DNA of 64,000 nt from Rhabdornis inornatus (taxonomy: Eukaryota > Chordata > Aves > Passeriformes > Rhabdornithidae), in NCBI GenBank assembly GCA_013397075.1, contig VWZS01006719.1, forward strand, positions 930,257-994,256, written 5' to 3'. Numbering within the stretch: position 1 is the stretch's first letter; each line of letters opens with the position of its first letter. Of the stretch, positions 10,507-26,600 are shown piece after piece. Position numbers and translations under genes: made by a program. The notes under the pieces are model-generated. The model made no database searches and had not been told where the DNA came from. It was given only the letters and a program-made list of their open reading frames with translations.

Positions 10507-13500
10507 CTGGAATGGAGCAAAATGTACAATTTTTTAGCATTTGCAAACATACCTCATCATCACAGAAAACTTAATAAACTGATTAGGAAAAATAAACTTA
10601 TATGAAACATCAGGACATTTCTTTTATATAATTTTCAGGAAATAAACCCAAAACAAATAAATACCAGCAACACAAATGAAACCTAAATCTAATATATTTG
10701 TTATCTGCTTTATAAAAATCCTAAATAAGGTAATTGAATGAATGACTATGGGCAGAATCTATCTTTCAAAAGAAAAACAGACAGTCAAAGGAATCTTGTT
10801 ATCACATGATGTGACAAGATCTGGTTCTACAGCTTAATTGCCAAATTCAAGGCAGATATAATTCTATTGTATCATAACATATCAAAATTCTTCATGTAAA
10901 TAAATTATGATTCAGAAGATATTGCTACCTTCCAGAGGAAAAAAGCCAAAGAACAGCAAATGCTATACACAAGATGTGTATCCTGGTGCTGATAAAAATC
11001 AGTTGCTACTGAGGATGCAAATGTGTGTCTGTCACTCATCCTACCCTCACCCTGTGTCTCTGACTGACAATCAGCAAACACCAAAAATCATTAGCATAAA
11101 ACTACTGCTTCTCTTGAACAATCAGATGTTCCCCAGCAAGAAACTTCTTTGGACAGAGATTACTTCTGCTCATTTGTACAGCACTAGACACCAACTACAA
11201 ATATTCACCTCCTGTGCAACAATCCTGTAATAACAGTTCTAATGCTACCCTCTTCCTTGGAAATCGTTCCTTAATTATAGAACAGCTTTTCCTTCCAGCT
11301 CAGTAAAATGGAACAACAAAAATAATTAATAAGGTATGCAAGAGCAACAGACAACAAATGCAGTCATTTGGGATGGTCAAGGCCACTGCTTTATGTCCTA
11401 TAGACACATAACAGACTATAGCACACGATTACAGAGAAAAGTCAGCTTGAGAGGAGAGTTTTAAACACACATTTGGAACAGAGCACCTGTTTGAATCCTA
11501 ATAATGAAATACATTGATTATTTCAACATCCAGTGGTTAAGCTCCTTTCCTTTTAGGATCTGAATCATTACAAAATCCAAATGGCGACAGACCTTGTTAG
11601 ACATGAAGTAATTATGGCAAATGATTTCATTTAACTACTCCAGATACAAACATGATTAAATTACTTTCAGTTTAGGAAATTACAGTCTTCTGTGGAACAA
11701 ATACCAGACTTCAATATGTTTACCTGCTTATTCTCTTCATCTCATCAGAAAGCCACCCTCTCCTAAAAATTTCTTGCATGCGAATAGTGGTAGGATTCTT
11801 TTCACATCCCTACATCACATCTTTGTATTACATGTTTACTCCAAGATCCTAAACCACAGAGAATTAATGACTATACACACACTATGTACATAAACACACC
11901 ACAAATATTCCAACTGGCTGAGCACTGACAAAAAAAATTAATACTGCTGCCCAATGTTGATTATAAAAAAGGCAAACCATATATAATCACTCTCTTAGTT
12001 AGGAAGTACATTCTAATATCCTTAAAGCATTTCTGCAGTATTGTAGATAAAACTACATTGCAGCTTTACAGTAGCAGTATTAGTAAGAGATGCTAAATTT
12101 TTAACTGTGCTGCAGCAAGACATTTTGGTAACTCTCACCTTCGCTGGCGATGGAAATAGTAATCAAACCTCAAACAGAAAATCATCTTGAAGCAATAAGT
12201 ATTTAGAATTCATAGATGGTGTTTCTTTTTCTTCAAGAAGAGTTACAAATCCTCTGGATTTGCCACTACCACAAACCCTTCCCAAATCCACACAACACTG
12301 AGCGGTACTGCAGTTTCTTCTCCCTTACTCTACTACGCAGTGAAGGCTGCTTGGGACAGATTTGGAATATCTGGAACAAGTGAAATTGCTTTTTTGAAAT
12401 CAACACGAATTGTAACAGTTTTCTGTGCCCAAGCAACCCACAAAAAAAGAGAAATCAAACACCTCAGTGTTTTCCTACAGCACCCAAATACTGTCTGCTG
12501 TATTTTCCTTTCCTCTGATCACAGCCACAGTAGAGACAAGACTCACAGTATAATTAATGATGCTGTTAGACAGAAAGGAAAAAAGCTAAATGGAGTCAGA
12601 CAACATTTTGCATTAGGAAACAACATCAAGTATTTATCTGCCAGATACAAGACAGGCAGTCTGCTGGAAAAGAAGATTCTGCACATGGAGAGCACTTAGA
12701 TAAAACCGGACATTAATGCAACATCTTTAAATAACGATATTTAAATATCAGAGCCAAAATATTTCAGTATCTTTTGACAAGAATAGAAGAGTCAGGATAT
12801 AACTGAGTTGGAGTTACAGTACTGCTCAACTTCTGGAAACTCTTGGTATAGACAGTATTTTCCTTTCCCTCACACTACCAGCACAGAAAGGGATGACTGA
12901 CTGGCCAGGATCACTCCCAAGTGCACTGTCCTGTAGTCACATGAATTGGCCTCTGTGTGATACTGAAGATGTTTGCCTCATTATCATCCTTCTACTGATT
13001 GACTGATTGTCTAGCACTGCCTCCCTTCTCCAGGGCTGCTCCTTATGCTGTAGAAGATGTATCGGTGGGAAAATCAATGCACCAAAAAAAGGCTTCTGAA
13101 GAGATTTCATGTGGTATTACAGCCTGGAAGGTGTCTCCAGGAGACTGTGTGACTTTATGGCTACTCTCCCTGCTCTTTCAACCCTGTCTTAAAACAAAAG
13201 CTAACAATATTTCTGTATTTCAATTAAAGCTTTTGAAATATTAGCATAGGAGGGCAACACACACTGGTGGATTAAAACATCTTTACAGTCCTAAGCAAAC
13301 ATTGCAGGTACATGGTAAGAGATGACCTGCTCTGGCAAGACCCCTCCCAAGGCCACCCTTTTGACTCCAGCAAACTTATTTTTCAACGCTGTGTTCACAT
13401 AATCCTCCACACAAAACAACTCATGGAGCACATATCATGCATTTGTTCTGTAAAACAAATTTTCTAGTTGTCCTCTCTGAGTCACTTCTGTGTTGTTCTT

Positions 13501-15549
13501 TTTTCTTTCACCAATCTAAACACAAAGCAGACAGGATGGGAGGAGTTAACATGAATATTTAAATACTGAAAAAGAACAAAAGCATTTCCGTACAGAAAGC
13601 AAACTACAGCTGCAGCATTCTTTCATGCTATCTTCTAATCTTTAAATAAAGAAAATGTTCTAAAGTAAGCAATTTCTGCGAAATCTTTTACCTTACAGGG
13701 AGAGCACTTCCTTTTTCTAGAACTTCAGAGCTTCATGTACTACTAAACAGAAAGTCAATATAATACTGATACTTTATTTACAAGGAACACAGTTGTTGAA
13801 AATACAAATTATATTCTTGGCCAAACAGAAAGAAACACACAATACCATATATGTTGCAATACTACTCCTACTACCAATAGAAAAAAATAGAAAAATACTT
13901 AATATATTCCAAATTGGCCTATAGAATTCAATTCTTGTAATTGAACTACATGTACTTAAATGAACATCCTGTAATGCAACAGGGAATGGAACACACCTTC
14001 AATACAGTTCTGTTTACTACACCATGTTAGGGAAAACAAACAAATTGCACCTCATCACAGAAATCAGTGTATTGTGCATCAGTTCTGAAGTCGCTTGATT
14101 AAGTAATTCTCCACTATGGACAGCCCAAGTACAATATCCAAAGAATAGCATTATCACACAACTCTCAATATGAAGCATTGTTAAGCTAGCAAGTACCAAA
14201 AAACCCAAAACTTTTAGAGACTGAGAAAGAACTGCAGATCAGGTTGCAAAGAAAGTTCCCACAGGTTATGAAAACTAGGAGCAAATCCCATAATAGGAAA
14301 CAGAAAGTACTTTCCAAGTCCATAATCATGACACCTTCCTCCTTTTCAGCGGTAAAATTTAAATCTTTTCCAGCTCTCCAATGGTATTATAAGAAACAAA
14401 AGTCCTGTGTTTAACTTTGGCCTTTCGATTGCCGCTCACCAGCCAAAGTCTAAAGCAATCTCACCTGACCCCTTCAACTGACTTCAGAGTTCAGTCTCTC
14501 AGGAGGACACAGCAAAATATCCACAAGCAGCAGAAATCAAACATCCAGCAGTATCTAACACAGACAAAGCATTAATTCTGTAACCCCACTTACAAACAAT
14601 AAACACCCTGACTCTCATTGCTCAGCTAACTTCTTGGTTTCATAAAGATAAACATTTTCCTTCTTCTGTGTCAGTCCCAAATTAGTGGTCTTCAGTATTT
14701 GCATTCCAAGCAAAGAACAATTAGATGGAATTTAATTTTGCTGCAGTTGAAACATCTTGCAAGTGTAAAGATATTTACACAATGCAAGGCTTAAAACTAA
14801 ACAAACCTTTCCTCACCCATACACAAAATGGGTAGACATGTTTCTTCTGGCCTTTAAAATAATATACATTCATCCCTGAGAACAAATCTGATTGTCTCAG
14901 AACATTTGCCTCGACGGACATTCTCAGGCTATTCTCTCTTCCTTTCCCCCTACATGCTCCCTTTTTTAAAAACATGATTGCAGGAACGTTTTCCAGCTTT
15001 CAGACAAGATGTATAAACAATGCTCCAACCACTTGTGGCTATTAAAAATTCCATAGAAGTTTTCGTAGGAGGACATCCTTCTGAATAAATTCACTTCACA
15101 GTGCAGAAACAAACTGTATCTACATTAAATTCCATCAGTAAAACCAGCTGGATTTGGCTGCTTCCTTAACTACCTTACTATGTAAATCTGAGTATGTTCC
15201 AGCATAGAAGCAATGACACTTCCATCAAGGGGGAAAACAATCCTGTACACAATATCCTTTCACACACACAAAAAAAATCACCAGTTGGTGGTATGAGGAA
15301 TCTAGGACAGAATCCATGGCTTGCAGAGTTATTTTGAGTTTTCAATCACAAGGGACTCTGTGGCCAGAAATCACATTAGTGGCCAAACCCAGCAAAGAAC
15401 CTCCAACGCACATCCATCATTCTCATTGTTTAGCTGCTGGAAATCACACAATTACAAGATGTTCCTGAAAACATATTTTTTCTTTAGGATAAGACATACT
15501 TTGCAATAAAGTTAGAGCAAAGATACTATCATTTTGTGCTTCTAGTAAT

Positions 15550-15559
15550 GGGGGGGGGG
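15550..15559. repeat. G10 homopolymer run
   Basis: Ten consecutive G on the plus strand inside AT-rich intron 1, followed by CGCG. It is an isolated slippage-prone tract and its length may be miscalled in the assembly. Confidence 0.8.
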
Positions 15560-18500
15560 CGCGAAACCCTAAAAATATTAACACTATTACCACATAAAAA
15601 TACATTTTCAGAAATTTAGATGAAATAGTTTCCCTCTGATCTGCTACACCTTCGAGATTTCTTCCTTTTACTCCTGCTGCAAAGCAGTTTTATCATATCA
15701 GTGGTATACATCTGTGTAGGTTTTTTTAAAACAGACAAAAGCATAAAAAATTGGAAATATTAAATACATTGTTTTATATAGAAAAGATCCAGCAGGGTGA
15801 CAGTACCATCAAGCGTGAAATCATCTCTTGTAAAAAATAAACAGTATTTCTTAAAATCCGTAAGAATTACTTCAAATAAGGCAAGATTATGTTTTTGTTC
15901 TGGCCAGAATTAGCCCTACATAATTTGTTAATGTGTTAGTCTCTCTAGTCAAGCAGAAAGCAGGCAGTTGCAAAATTGTGCAAAATCAGGGTCCAGATAA
16001 CACTGATTTGGAGGGAAGGAAAATTTTACCCGCCCCCCAAAATTCATCTTATTTCAGATATCACAAGTCACATGCCCTGCCATGGTACCTGCAAATGTTT
16101 CTGCCTATGGAGTACAAAAGGAAGAGGAAACAGCAGCAACAGCAGGTGTGTCTTTACAAACTGTGTGCAGAAAACACAAGCACCAACAGCTGTGCAGGGA
16201 ACAGCAGTGTAAAGGCTGCCCAGAGCTCTCGCATGAGCTGCTAATCCTGCCTGGGAGCGATGAGCTGCCCTTCTTAACGGCACCAAAGCACAAAGAGGTG
16301 CTTTACAGCAACTTCCACATCTTCACCTTCCTATACAGATATACCACAGAAACTGGAGAGGCACCTCCCTTGCTTTTTAGCTCCTAATTAGGCCTCTGAC
16401 ACAGATACTGGCCATTAGAAAGCAGGGTGTGTTTAAGTTAATGAGTATTTTTCTTTTTACTGTCCATGCTCTTTATTTTCATGAGCAGGCATTTGAAGGT
16501 TATGATTATATTATACTTACCTCTTAACTCAGTAGTGTGTCTTATTTCAACGTTTTTATGTATTTCCATTAGGAAACCAAGTGTTTTGCAGCAACTAAAT
16601 AAAAGAACCACTTTCAATCACATAAAGGAGCATCACCTGGGGAAGAGAGGAAAAAACCCACAGAGACAAGGTCTGAGCAAGATTTCACAGGTAATGAGTT
16701 GGTCCCTGCTCCTCTATGCTCCTGCACTGCTTTGCCATTCGATGTCTGGACCCTGTTTTCCTGAGTTGTTTTTTCTCCCCCAATTTAGAAGGATAAATGG
16801 TTTCACCAAGGGACCACAGAATTGCCCAAGACAACGAAACAGGCACAGCAGAAACCCCTGGCAGTACAAAGGTACAAGGCACAGCAACACCCTTGAGGTC
16901 AGGCAGCCCCAAAACTCGCTTAGCTCAGCCCCAAAATCCCACCCTTACAGGCTGTATTCTCTAATACTAAAAGTAGTTCAACCTGACATTAATAATAGAT
17001 AAGCGTGGATTTCCTTTCAGAAGCATTTTTCTTTTGAAGTCACTCTACTCTTGCTTCAAGATCAGAAGATGCTTCTAGGCCAACTTTTCTTTCTAAAATA
17101 TGTAAATACAAATTACTGAATATGAAAAGAAAGCTGAGTTTAACTTAGCATTCTAAGTCTCTTACCCAAATACATTAATACTTGCATTAATAATATAAAG
17201 TGTTAAAATATGCATATCCATGCATATTTAAGAAGTGCAGAAAAATTTTATGCCAGCTAATGCAGAAATGAAAAAGGAAGATGTTGGCCACACTGTAGTG
17301 GTGTGTGTTTCAGAGAGGGCTATGAACAGATTAGCACAGATACAGGAGATACTATCCAACATAATATGTGCCTTCATCAGCATCAGTTACCAATTACTAT
17401 TCAGGAATTCTGGTGAATCACCGTTCTGATTTCAGAGTCACAGCTACACACTGTCAACACTATCACATCTCAACATCACAGTCCTCTTCCAACATGGAAA
17501 ACAGTAACATGGAACTAATGTGGGACAAATGCAATGCTGTGCAGTGCCAAGCACTGTCAGTAAAAATGCACAGTCTTGAACTGTCCTGCTGGCTTAGAGA
17601 CAGTGGGGCATTTATACTGCCTTAAACTTTTCTTACTCTGCCTTCAGCTTTTTAACAAAATGATTGCATCTATTTTCTTTTCTGCACAGTAAATAATGAC
17701 AAAGGGTGATCACAATCAGCTTTTTGTAGTAGTTCCACCATTATTAATACACATATCACTCTTCCAAAAGTAAGTGGCCTCAAGCCTTTTCTTTACACTG
17801 CATCAGACCAACAAAATACTGTCAAACAGAAACAATTTTTTTTTTCCCCTCCTCATTATGTATGCTGCAAGGCAGAATCCCACAGATAAATAATTTTGGG
17901 AAAGCTCAGTAATAATTTTCTCTCTGTGGAGTATTTGTATGTGCAAAACTGGAGAAACAAATGGGGAACTTATGCAGTGCCACAGCTGAAATCAAACAAA
18001 TTTTCTCTGATGTCTGCATTTGAAAGCCTTTGCTTGGAGTACATTATATTTATAGTATGCATTAACACAAATTTAGTCTTTAGAGAGTGGAAGTCTGCAA
18101 ATTCTGAATTTCTTTCATACACTTTCATGGCAAGATTTAGGTCAAAAAATTTTAGCACCCCCTGAGGAAGAGAATGATCCAGCAATAACACATGGGGAGA
18201 CCATGGATAACAGCTGATAGCACATTATGTATCCACTTGCAATGCAGAACAACCGCCACTTTTCAAGTGGGAGTCTTGGGAAGGAAATCAGGACTCCCCC
18301 TCAACACTATCTAGGAGGTGAAGGGAACAGATCACCATGCCAACTATGCACAGCATAGCTAAGTGGCACATTAGAGATACCATGTCTTAAGCTGAAACCC
18401 TTCATTCACCACAGAGCAAAGAAAGGGCAGCAAAAGAGCAGTGGATTTTGCTTGCCTGCAGCAAAAAAAGAAAATTCTGAAATCAAAATGTGTAGAAGCA

Positions 18501-21500
18501 ATAGCTTTCCACAAGTAAGATCTTTCAAGCCACACAATAGAAGTAGGACGTACCTTTTAACTTGGGGCATTTACGGTTTTGCCCAATACAACTGTAGCAT
18601 ATTACTAGACACAATTGTACCAAAAAATTGGATGGAAAAGGACTGGATGGTCCCATGACTAATTTCTATGACAGCACTACTCACTTCTGATTGAACCAAG
18701 CACACAGACAACACTGACAGGAATTAAAAAACATTTTAAGCAATTCTTTGGATGACCAGCACTGGAGAACGACCTGCTCAGACTGGTGATGGAAAATGGG
18801 TGGAACAAGTGGGAGCCCATACAGATTGGGAAGCTGGACTGCCTGAAGTACTGCAGCCACTGCTCAGGATTTGGTTCTGTGGTCACTTCAACGCATTTGG
18901 GATGACTCCCAGCAGCTCTGTTGAGTGTGAAGAAAGCTTAAACTACTGACAGAAGAAGAGCAAATACTCCTCTGACAACTTCTTTTTTCTTGTCAATCAG
19001 GACACGACTCTTTCTCTCAACCATCCCAAGGAGTATGTGTGGATGAAAGGGAAAGCAGGAACACTTCATCTCCCATTGGTACATGGCTCCCAGCAGTCCC
19101 TGTGAACAACTGGACTAACCACGCATGTCCTGCTGCCAATGTAGAATTCCCTTAGCTCCAGGATCCAAGCAACTAAGACCAAGGATGGAACAACTCCTCC
19201 TGGAAGCAGAGATCATTTAATCACATTCTGTGAGGAAGAGGCAAACAAAAATACTGATTCCTTCAGCTTCTAAAATGGTACGAGAAGGAAAAAAGAATAA
19301 GACTGTAGCAATGTGTTTCAGCTTTACCCTTACTGTGTTTCCCCAGTCACCCTGAGTTACTGGGAAGAGGAAGTGGTTGGCTGGCAGGTACCTACATTTT
19401 TTCCTAGCATAGACCTTGGAAAATAGACTTGAAAAGCAAACACACCAGAGTAGCAGCAGACATTCCTGTCAGATCCATTTTGAGAAGCAGCACGGAAAAT
19501 TGACAGGAATGTCACTGAGCAGCTGCAGGGGGGTCCTGGAGCTGGTCAGCCACCAGCAATACCCCCAAATCCTGCTCAATACTGAGGCACAGCTCATCAG
19601 ACCCACTGTGTTCCCAGCAAAACAGCTGGGGCTCAGACAGGCTTTCTGTCACAAATTTCCAGTAACATCTACTCTTGGCAATGAGGGACCTGCTCACAGC
19701 ACTGTACTCATTAGTGAGGAGCATTAGCTGTTACTTAGGATTGCCGGCTGTTTCTAAAGCACGCGATCCAAATTTCAGAAAAAACAAGGCAAAGTTGGTA
19801 TTTCCCTTTCCCCCATCCCTGCCTGACACAGTTCTGGAGTTAGATTTCAGAACAGTATTTATGAAGCTTTCTATTTATTCGTTTTCCAAGATGAGCTGCA
19901 CACTGAAGGAGGTGGAGCAACTGCCGGATTTGAAAGCAATCTTCCTTCCCTGAGGAATGTCTCCAAAGACAGCTATGGATGCCATACAGGACTGCTCATC
20001 TGTCAAGTAACTGCTTGAGCAGCATTTATATTCACCCAAAACAAGACAGATTCCAGGATGCACAACTCTGTGCACAATGTGATGTCCAATGCTGTGTAAG
20101 CCTTTTAAATTCCTGCAGTCTCCTCCAAAAAAAGAAGCCGTGATACCTGCTATGGAAACCACTGAGCTGCAGTACTTGGAGAGAAATGCACTACAGCTAA
20201 TACAGCATCTTGCTGCTTGGCTATCTAAGGCTTGAATTGCTCCAGTTTCTTAATATTACATCAACAGGCCCATTGGTCACATTGCCTTAAGTCTGAGAGG
20301 GCACGCAGAGAGACAGGAATTGTTTAATTGTGAAGCATTTTCAGATTCCTCAGAAAAGAGTATACACAGCTCTTGTGAATTGTTGGTTGCCATCACACCA
20401 TGAAACAATTAGCTTGACAGGTCACTAATTCAGATAAAAAAGAGCTTTCTATCTGGCCCACTGAAAACAAGTCTGCTGGATGGATTTACTTACCGTAAGG
20501 TCAAACCCCTGGTCTCTCATTCTTTGCTTTGCAAAAAAACCATCAGCAGTCATACCAAATCTGCTTCACCATACTTCCAAAATAGAGTACATTCAACATC
20601 TGCTGAAACTCTAAGTACAGACATAAGCTATATGTTACAAAAAGAAAGGTTTTTCATACTCCAGGCAGACTTCCTGGCATTCTGATCAAAACTCATTTGA
20701 ATAAATACATTCTTCCTATTTAAACTTTCCCCAACTGTTTCAATTAAATCTGCTGAAATATTACATTGCCCTTTCTAAGCTGTTTTCTCTGCCCCTTACT
20801 GGCAAAATCACTGCATTCCTTCCAGAGATCAGTGAAAAATAATCTGAACACATAATCTTTTGTACTTTATTTTCAAGTAACTTAGTAATTTTTCTCAGCT
20901 AAGTACCTAACAAGAAAAATATCATATCCATACAACTTCAAAGATCTAAGCAATTTAGTTTTGTTACTCTCAATATCTGAGATTCAGCATTTTCCCTGAA
21001 AATGTAAGCAACTGAGATTCAAGCCTCAATCTCATTTTTAAGTCCGCCAGCTCCCACTGCTCCTATTAATAAACATTTTTTCTAAGATTTCCACTTCATC
21101 CCGTCATGCTCAAATACGAAACGCTTTTGTTGACTATGAAACAATTAAGTAGGACTTATGTTTTAGTTCTGCTACCCCTCAAAATGGCACAAAAGGTAAC
21201 AATAAAATATATCACTTCCTAAACAGTTAAAATATACAGCAAATCCTGATTTTTTCACCCGTAGATACCAGTCCCATTGACAGTGTGGTCAGATGTAGCC
21301 TCTGCAAAACACCTTTCCAAAGAGGTAGTGCCTTCAGAGCAGTGCCCTACCTGGCACAAGCTTTCATTATACAAAGACAAACTTTGTGTAAGACTGAAAA
21401 AATCTGACTCCTATTAACATACTTGCAATTATCCTAAATTTGCCTTAGGGCAACCAGAAATACCAAGCTGTAACTTCTGTTAAGCAGTCTGTAGCAACAG

Positions 21501-23628
21501 TGTGCAGCTCCACCAACACAGCTCACTTATTGAACAGTGGGAAAACTTATTAGTGCAGTTCAGAAATTCTTCTGTGCATCACAGACATGGACAATGCAGC
21601 AGCAAGTACAAAACACTTTTATTGTTTTCATAATTTCTTGAACACTGCAAGAAGTGGTTGGTAATAAAAGCAGTGGCACTAGTAACACTATACTTTTGTC
21701 TCCAATAATTCTGACATCTGCACAGGCAGCAGTCTACAGTCCACTTGAAAAATCATACAAAAACTATTTCAAGATTCTTCAGTCATAGCATCTATTCTAC
21801 CTTTTCTAAATGTATTAATAAAGTGGACCTTGAAACTTTGTTGAAGCATTTGAAGCTCAACCAGAACACCCAAATGCCATACTCAACTGACCCTGCAGAT
21901 GTTTAACCAGGATCTCCAAATCCAGCTTCTCCAGAAGCTGTTTCTGAAAGCTTCTATTGTGATCCTTTAAAGAACTAAGGTCAACAAAAGTAAGTTATAA
22001 CAATTTTTAATCAGGTTATTAGATTCCAGTAGATCTGACTGCAAGTATTTTGTCATAAAGGTCACAACTGATAAGACAACTCAAAGAATCTAATTTTTCT
22101 TTTTTTTAATTCTTCCACATTCTTTGTACCTCAAAGCAACGTCTTAACATACACTAAAGAACCTCAAAGCATAATTAATTATGAACTAACTAAAAAATGA
22201 AAATCTAGCTATCCTGTGTTATCATAGCTAAGAACTTATGAAAATATCATAAATTTTCCATTTTAAATGCCAAATTGGTCACTAATGAAATCTAGGAATA
22301 TTTTATACTGATTTAATGATGATGTACATGCTTTCACTAAACCCTGCAGAATGCAACTTTGCACGGCACATAATATGCTCGTACTAAATAGATGACATAT
22401 TTTCCATTAGAAACAGCAGCAATGGAAAATGACAACTTATACAGACCCACAGAATATAATCACGACATTGTTCACTAATGCCTGCCACCACTGTTAACTC
22501 TAAACCAGAAAGTCTCGAGAGGAAGCTAGATATAGTAGCAGAAGCTGATGAACTTCCAGCTGTAAGGGGGTGGGAGAGAAAGGAAGCAGACTGATTACTT
22601 GAATAGATTTATTGTATGCACATATTCTATGCTAAAACCCTGTATCTACTTCAACATACATTTTTTTGAGTCATTTGACTGTTCTCAATTCAAATACAGG
22701 AAAATGCTATCAGACTAACATGTGTTTGTTCAGCAGGAAACCCTTTCTTCAAAATGAGAAATGAGGTAGTGAAAAGCCAAAACTTCGCTAGAATTGTTGT
22801 ACTATTATTTTTCCAATGTGAGAAGGACCTTCTAATATTCTCCCATCACATTAGAAAATCATCTCCTAAGTCCATGTGAGCTCCAGAGAAAAACACAATA
22901 CGGTAATAGTTGCAGCGCAGTGTTGTCTCCCTCTCCAAGATGCAAGACATTATCATACTACTTTCTTCAACTTAGCTGGCAGATTTTATTCTTAAGCCAC
23001 AAATATTTTCTTAATTTTCCTTATAATGTGTCATGAATACAGCCAAAACATCCTAAAGCAAATCTGTAAGCCAAGTTTCTAATTCTAGTTGCTGTATTTT
23101 AATGGTCTTTGACACTGGCAGAGTCTACATAAAACCAATTTTGCAAAATGCGCTGGAAGTTGACCTGCACTTCAAGAAAACAATTAACTGAAAGAGATTC
23201 CTTTAGGCTCTTCACAATTCACATAAAGATCATATCCTTTAAAAAATGGGAGAAAAGAACTCTGACTACCATTCTGACTAAACAAGAACAAAATGTGGTA
23301 CTGGTCATTTAATCCCTGCAACTGTAAAAAAAAAATAAATAAAGCTAATTATTTTCATGGTATTCATTTAAAATAGTGTATGTAAAAGGACATCACAGAT
23401 GTTTTTGCATTGCAATTGGTTTGTGTTAAAAGTGTGCTGCCTTCAAAGCACAGCGTTTGTCCACATTTCATTTCTACTCTGAAGCCAAAGATCAGCTCCG
23501 ACTTGCTCAGGAAGGAAAATAAGTTGTTGTTGCTGTTCTGTTCTAGCACTGAGGGGCTAAGTGCTAGGCTATCCCACAGCCAACAGACCCACCATAAATC
23601 TTCATCTTTCTTTTTTCTTTTTCCAACC

Positions 23629-23651
23629 AAAAAAAAAAAAAAAAAAAAAAA
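23629..23651. repeat. Poly(A) tract, 23 bp
   Basis: 23 consecutive A on the plus strand within CYTH3 intron 1. It could be the tail of an old retroposed sequence, but nothing recognisable precedes it, so it is recorded only as a homopolymer. Confidence 0.8.
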
Positions 23652-26600
23652 TTATTATCAACAACCAATTAAGGCACATGGAAAGAAATGCAGAGTCCAG
23701 GTTATGACTGAGACAGTAATTATGTTTTAAAATTCATGCCACTGTCGGTATTGATGGATATAAGTTACAGTATTTGAAGTATCTTTCAGTCAACCAGGAC
23801 TTATAACTGGTATCCTATTGTTATTAAACTTCTGAAATTAGACTAGTGTAATTACAAACTGATTGAGTAATGACATTCAAAATTAAAGGCTTGGAGTAAC
23901 AGTAAGAGAACTCTGAAATTCAGGCAGCTATTTGATAGACTCCCTGGGCAAGTTAAGTTCGGAATGAAGATTTGGAAAGGAAGTAGATACCTAAAAGACA
24001 GAATTAGAAGCACCAAATATACCAAAGGTAAATCAAATTCTATAGAAAAATATTAGGCTTCTCCCCTTCTTACATCCTTAGGTTCTGTTAAACAAAGATT
24101 AGCAAAACACAGCATAAGTGAAATGAGTAAACCCAAACCTATTGATCTACTCCATGTTGCAGCAATACATACTGCACCAATACAATACCAATAAAGAGAG
24201 TAAAGAGACTAAAACCTTGTACTGTGGATGAGAAAACAGCATCTTCTTCCATTAAGTAATTTGACAGAACAGGCACCCTCCCATTTCAACTTCATTTCTG
24301 TTTAAAAAATTAACCAAAAACTCTCAGACGACTTAAAGTCTACAGCAAAATCCGAAGGCGTTTAAGTATTTCAGGATGGGATTTATGGCAGAGTTCTGAA
24401 ATGGATACTCCTAGTTCCTGTTGCTTTTACTGGAATACTTTTATGGAGAGTCACTTTTTTCCCACCCTACCCTTTTCCTTTACTGAATTTCCACACAATA
24501 ACTTAGATCTGACCATCACCGGACATCTGAACAACAATAAAAAAAAATTACAGCTGGATCCTGTATTAGTCCCAGCTGCGCAGGATCTTCAAAAAACAAG
24601 ACAGCCAATAGGAAAACAGTAGGAGAATTTCTTTTAGCAGCTTACCTTCAAATAAATTGTTTTTTCATACGCTACTACAACAAACTATTTCATTACTCAA
24701 TGCAAAAGATGTTATTCTTCCTATTTTTCACCTCATTTCTAAAAAAAAAAAACCATAAATTAGAATAAATTGAAACTTCCTTCTTCAAAAACTTTTACTA
24801 CAAAATGCCAGAAAATAATCATCTCCATATGCTCTTTCAAGTCTAACATACCACAACGGATTGATCTGCCAAGTCCACCCACCCACAGGCTCTATAAACT
24901 TGAGAGTATTATTTGTATTTAATTTGGATTACGAATTTCACCTAACCTTTCCCCTTTATAACACGTTACTTTTCCAGGCTTACTACTCAGGTAGAAGATA
25001 CAAAAGGAAAATAAGTAAGTTTTCAGTAGCATAAGAACACTAACATAATGCATACTCTCTCTACTTTGACTATCAGTGAATTCACAGCAGAAGGACTTAA
25101 ACCAGTCTTTTTTATGTTTGCTCTTATCACCTAATCTTTTAAAACATTCATGTGATACTATGTCATTTATTGGTACAAGACCAAGACTAAACATTGAGTC
25201 TTTCCAGCTTACATTGCACAAAATAAGAGTGAAGAAAGTTGCATATATTCTTATTTAAAAAAAAAAAAAATCACTGGGAGTGGGGAAGCTTCCGCTCAGA
25301 TATTTAAAAAAGAAAGTTACTATATTTAATGCACAAAAATCCACTTCCTATAGCCAAAAAAATAATCAACTCCATATGCTCCATTCATCTATCCTTGCTA
25401 AAACATGTACAGCAAACTGAAATGTCAGCTGCCTAGAAAGGCTGATCACACATAATACACAGAACACAGGTTTAAGATTCAGCCTGAAATTCCCAGAATT
25501 CTGAGATTACAGAATTAATCAGCAATATCTACACAAAGAATAAACTACTCACATGTACCTGGAATTCCAATTCCCTAAATTTTGACTAGCCTTGGCTACC
25601 AGTTTCAGCTTCCAGTTATGAAATGGTTACTCTGCAAATTGTGAATCAGGGATAGCAGCACAACTGATAAAGAGATGGTGGGAACACAAGCACAGATACT
25701 CTCCCTGTCCCCAGATGAATGTTGGATGCTGCTTTAAAATGCTCCTACTACATTATATGATAATTTTAATGACTAAAAGGGTATAGTAGGTCAAAACACA
25801 ACAGCAAAAGAGGAAGTTAAATAAAAGGTCTATAAAGTAACACAGTTACTTTTGAGCCTATGAATATATACTTCCATAATAAGGACTACCCATTTATGCA
25901 TTTACATGACAGATACCAAATGTAAAATTAGTTTTCCCCCATTAGTATACACCAGGTTTACAAAATACAAGACTATAGCAAGGATTACTTCAGCCTCATA
26001 AAGGCTCTTGAAGGCAAACATGAAGTGCTTGTTTGGGTGGGTACCAAGCAGAACCCTCTCAGTTAAAAGAAAAGAAAAAACCATTCTAAAAAATTGAACC
26101 AAAACCACAAAAAATGCAAAGGGAGAACCACAAAGCAGTAGTGAAATGCAGTAAAGTCCAAGGATCTATTCACAGATCTGCTACAATGGATCATCAGCAC
26201 GCAGCAGCTCCTGCCTGGAACAGAGCCAGAGGAGCACTGCACATGTACAGGACAGGAGTCAGGTCCTTCTGGTCTCTCAAGAAGGGCTGAGCATGGTCCT
26301 GTGCAGGACCCAGCCCCTGTCCTGTATGTAGGAGGAGTTTCATGGTCAGAGAACGTATTTGACTTGCAAAGTTCCTCCCCAGGAACGGAGTTTCCCCTTA
26401 ACAGAGACACCATCTCTTCTTATGGCCACTGTGGTTTAACCTCAACTTCCTGAGAAAAAAAAACTTTCCTCCACATCCCCTGGCTGGGCAGCTAGAACAG
26501 TGGAACAAAAACATGCAGCAGCTTTACAAATTCAAAAATTTCATTTGCAAGTGGTCAAATTTGTACTCAGAGTACACGGCCTGGTGGGAAAATTCCTCCT

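Noticed and set aside
16466..17002. 178-codon plus-strand open frame in CYTH3 intron 1
   Set aside because: Composition is random, no family resemblance is visible, and there is no promoter or splice context.
19416..20162. Overlapping frames on both strands in intron 1, possible retrocopy
   Set aside because: No recognisable parent protein, no poly(A) tail and no target-site duplication.
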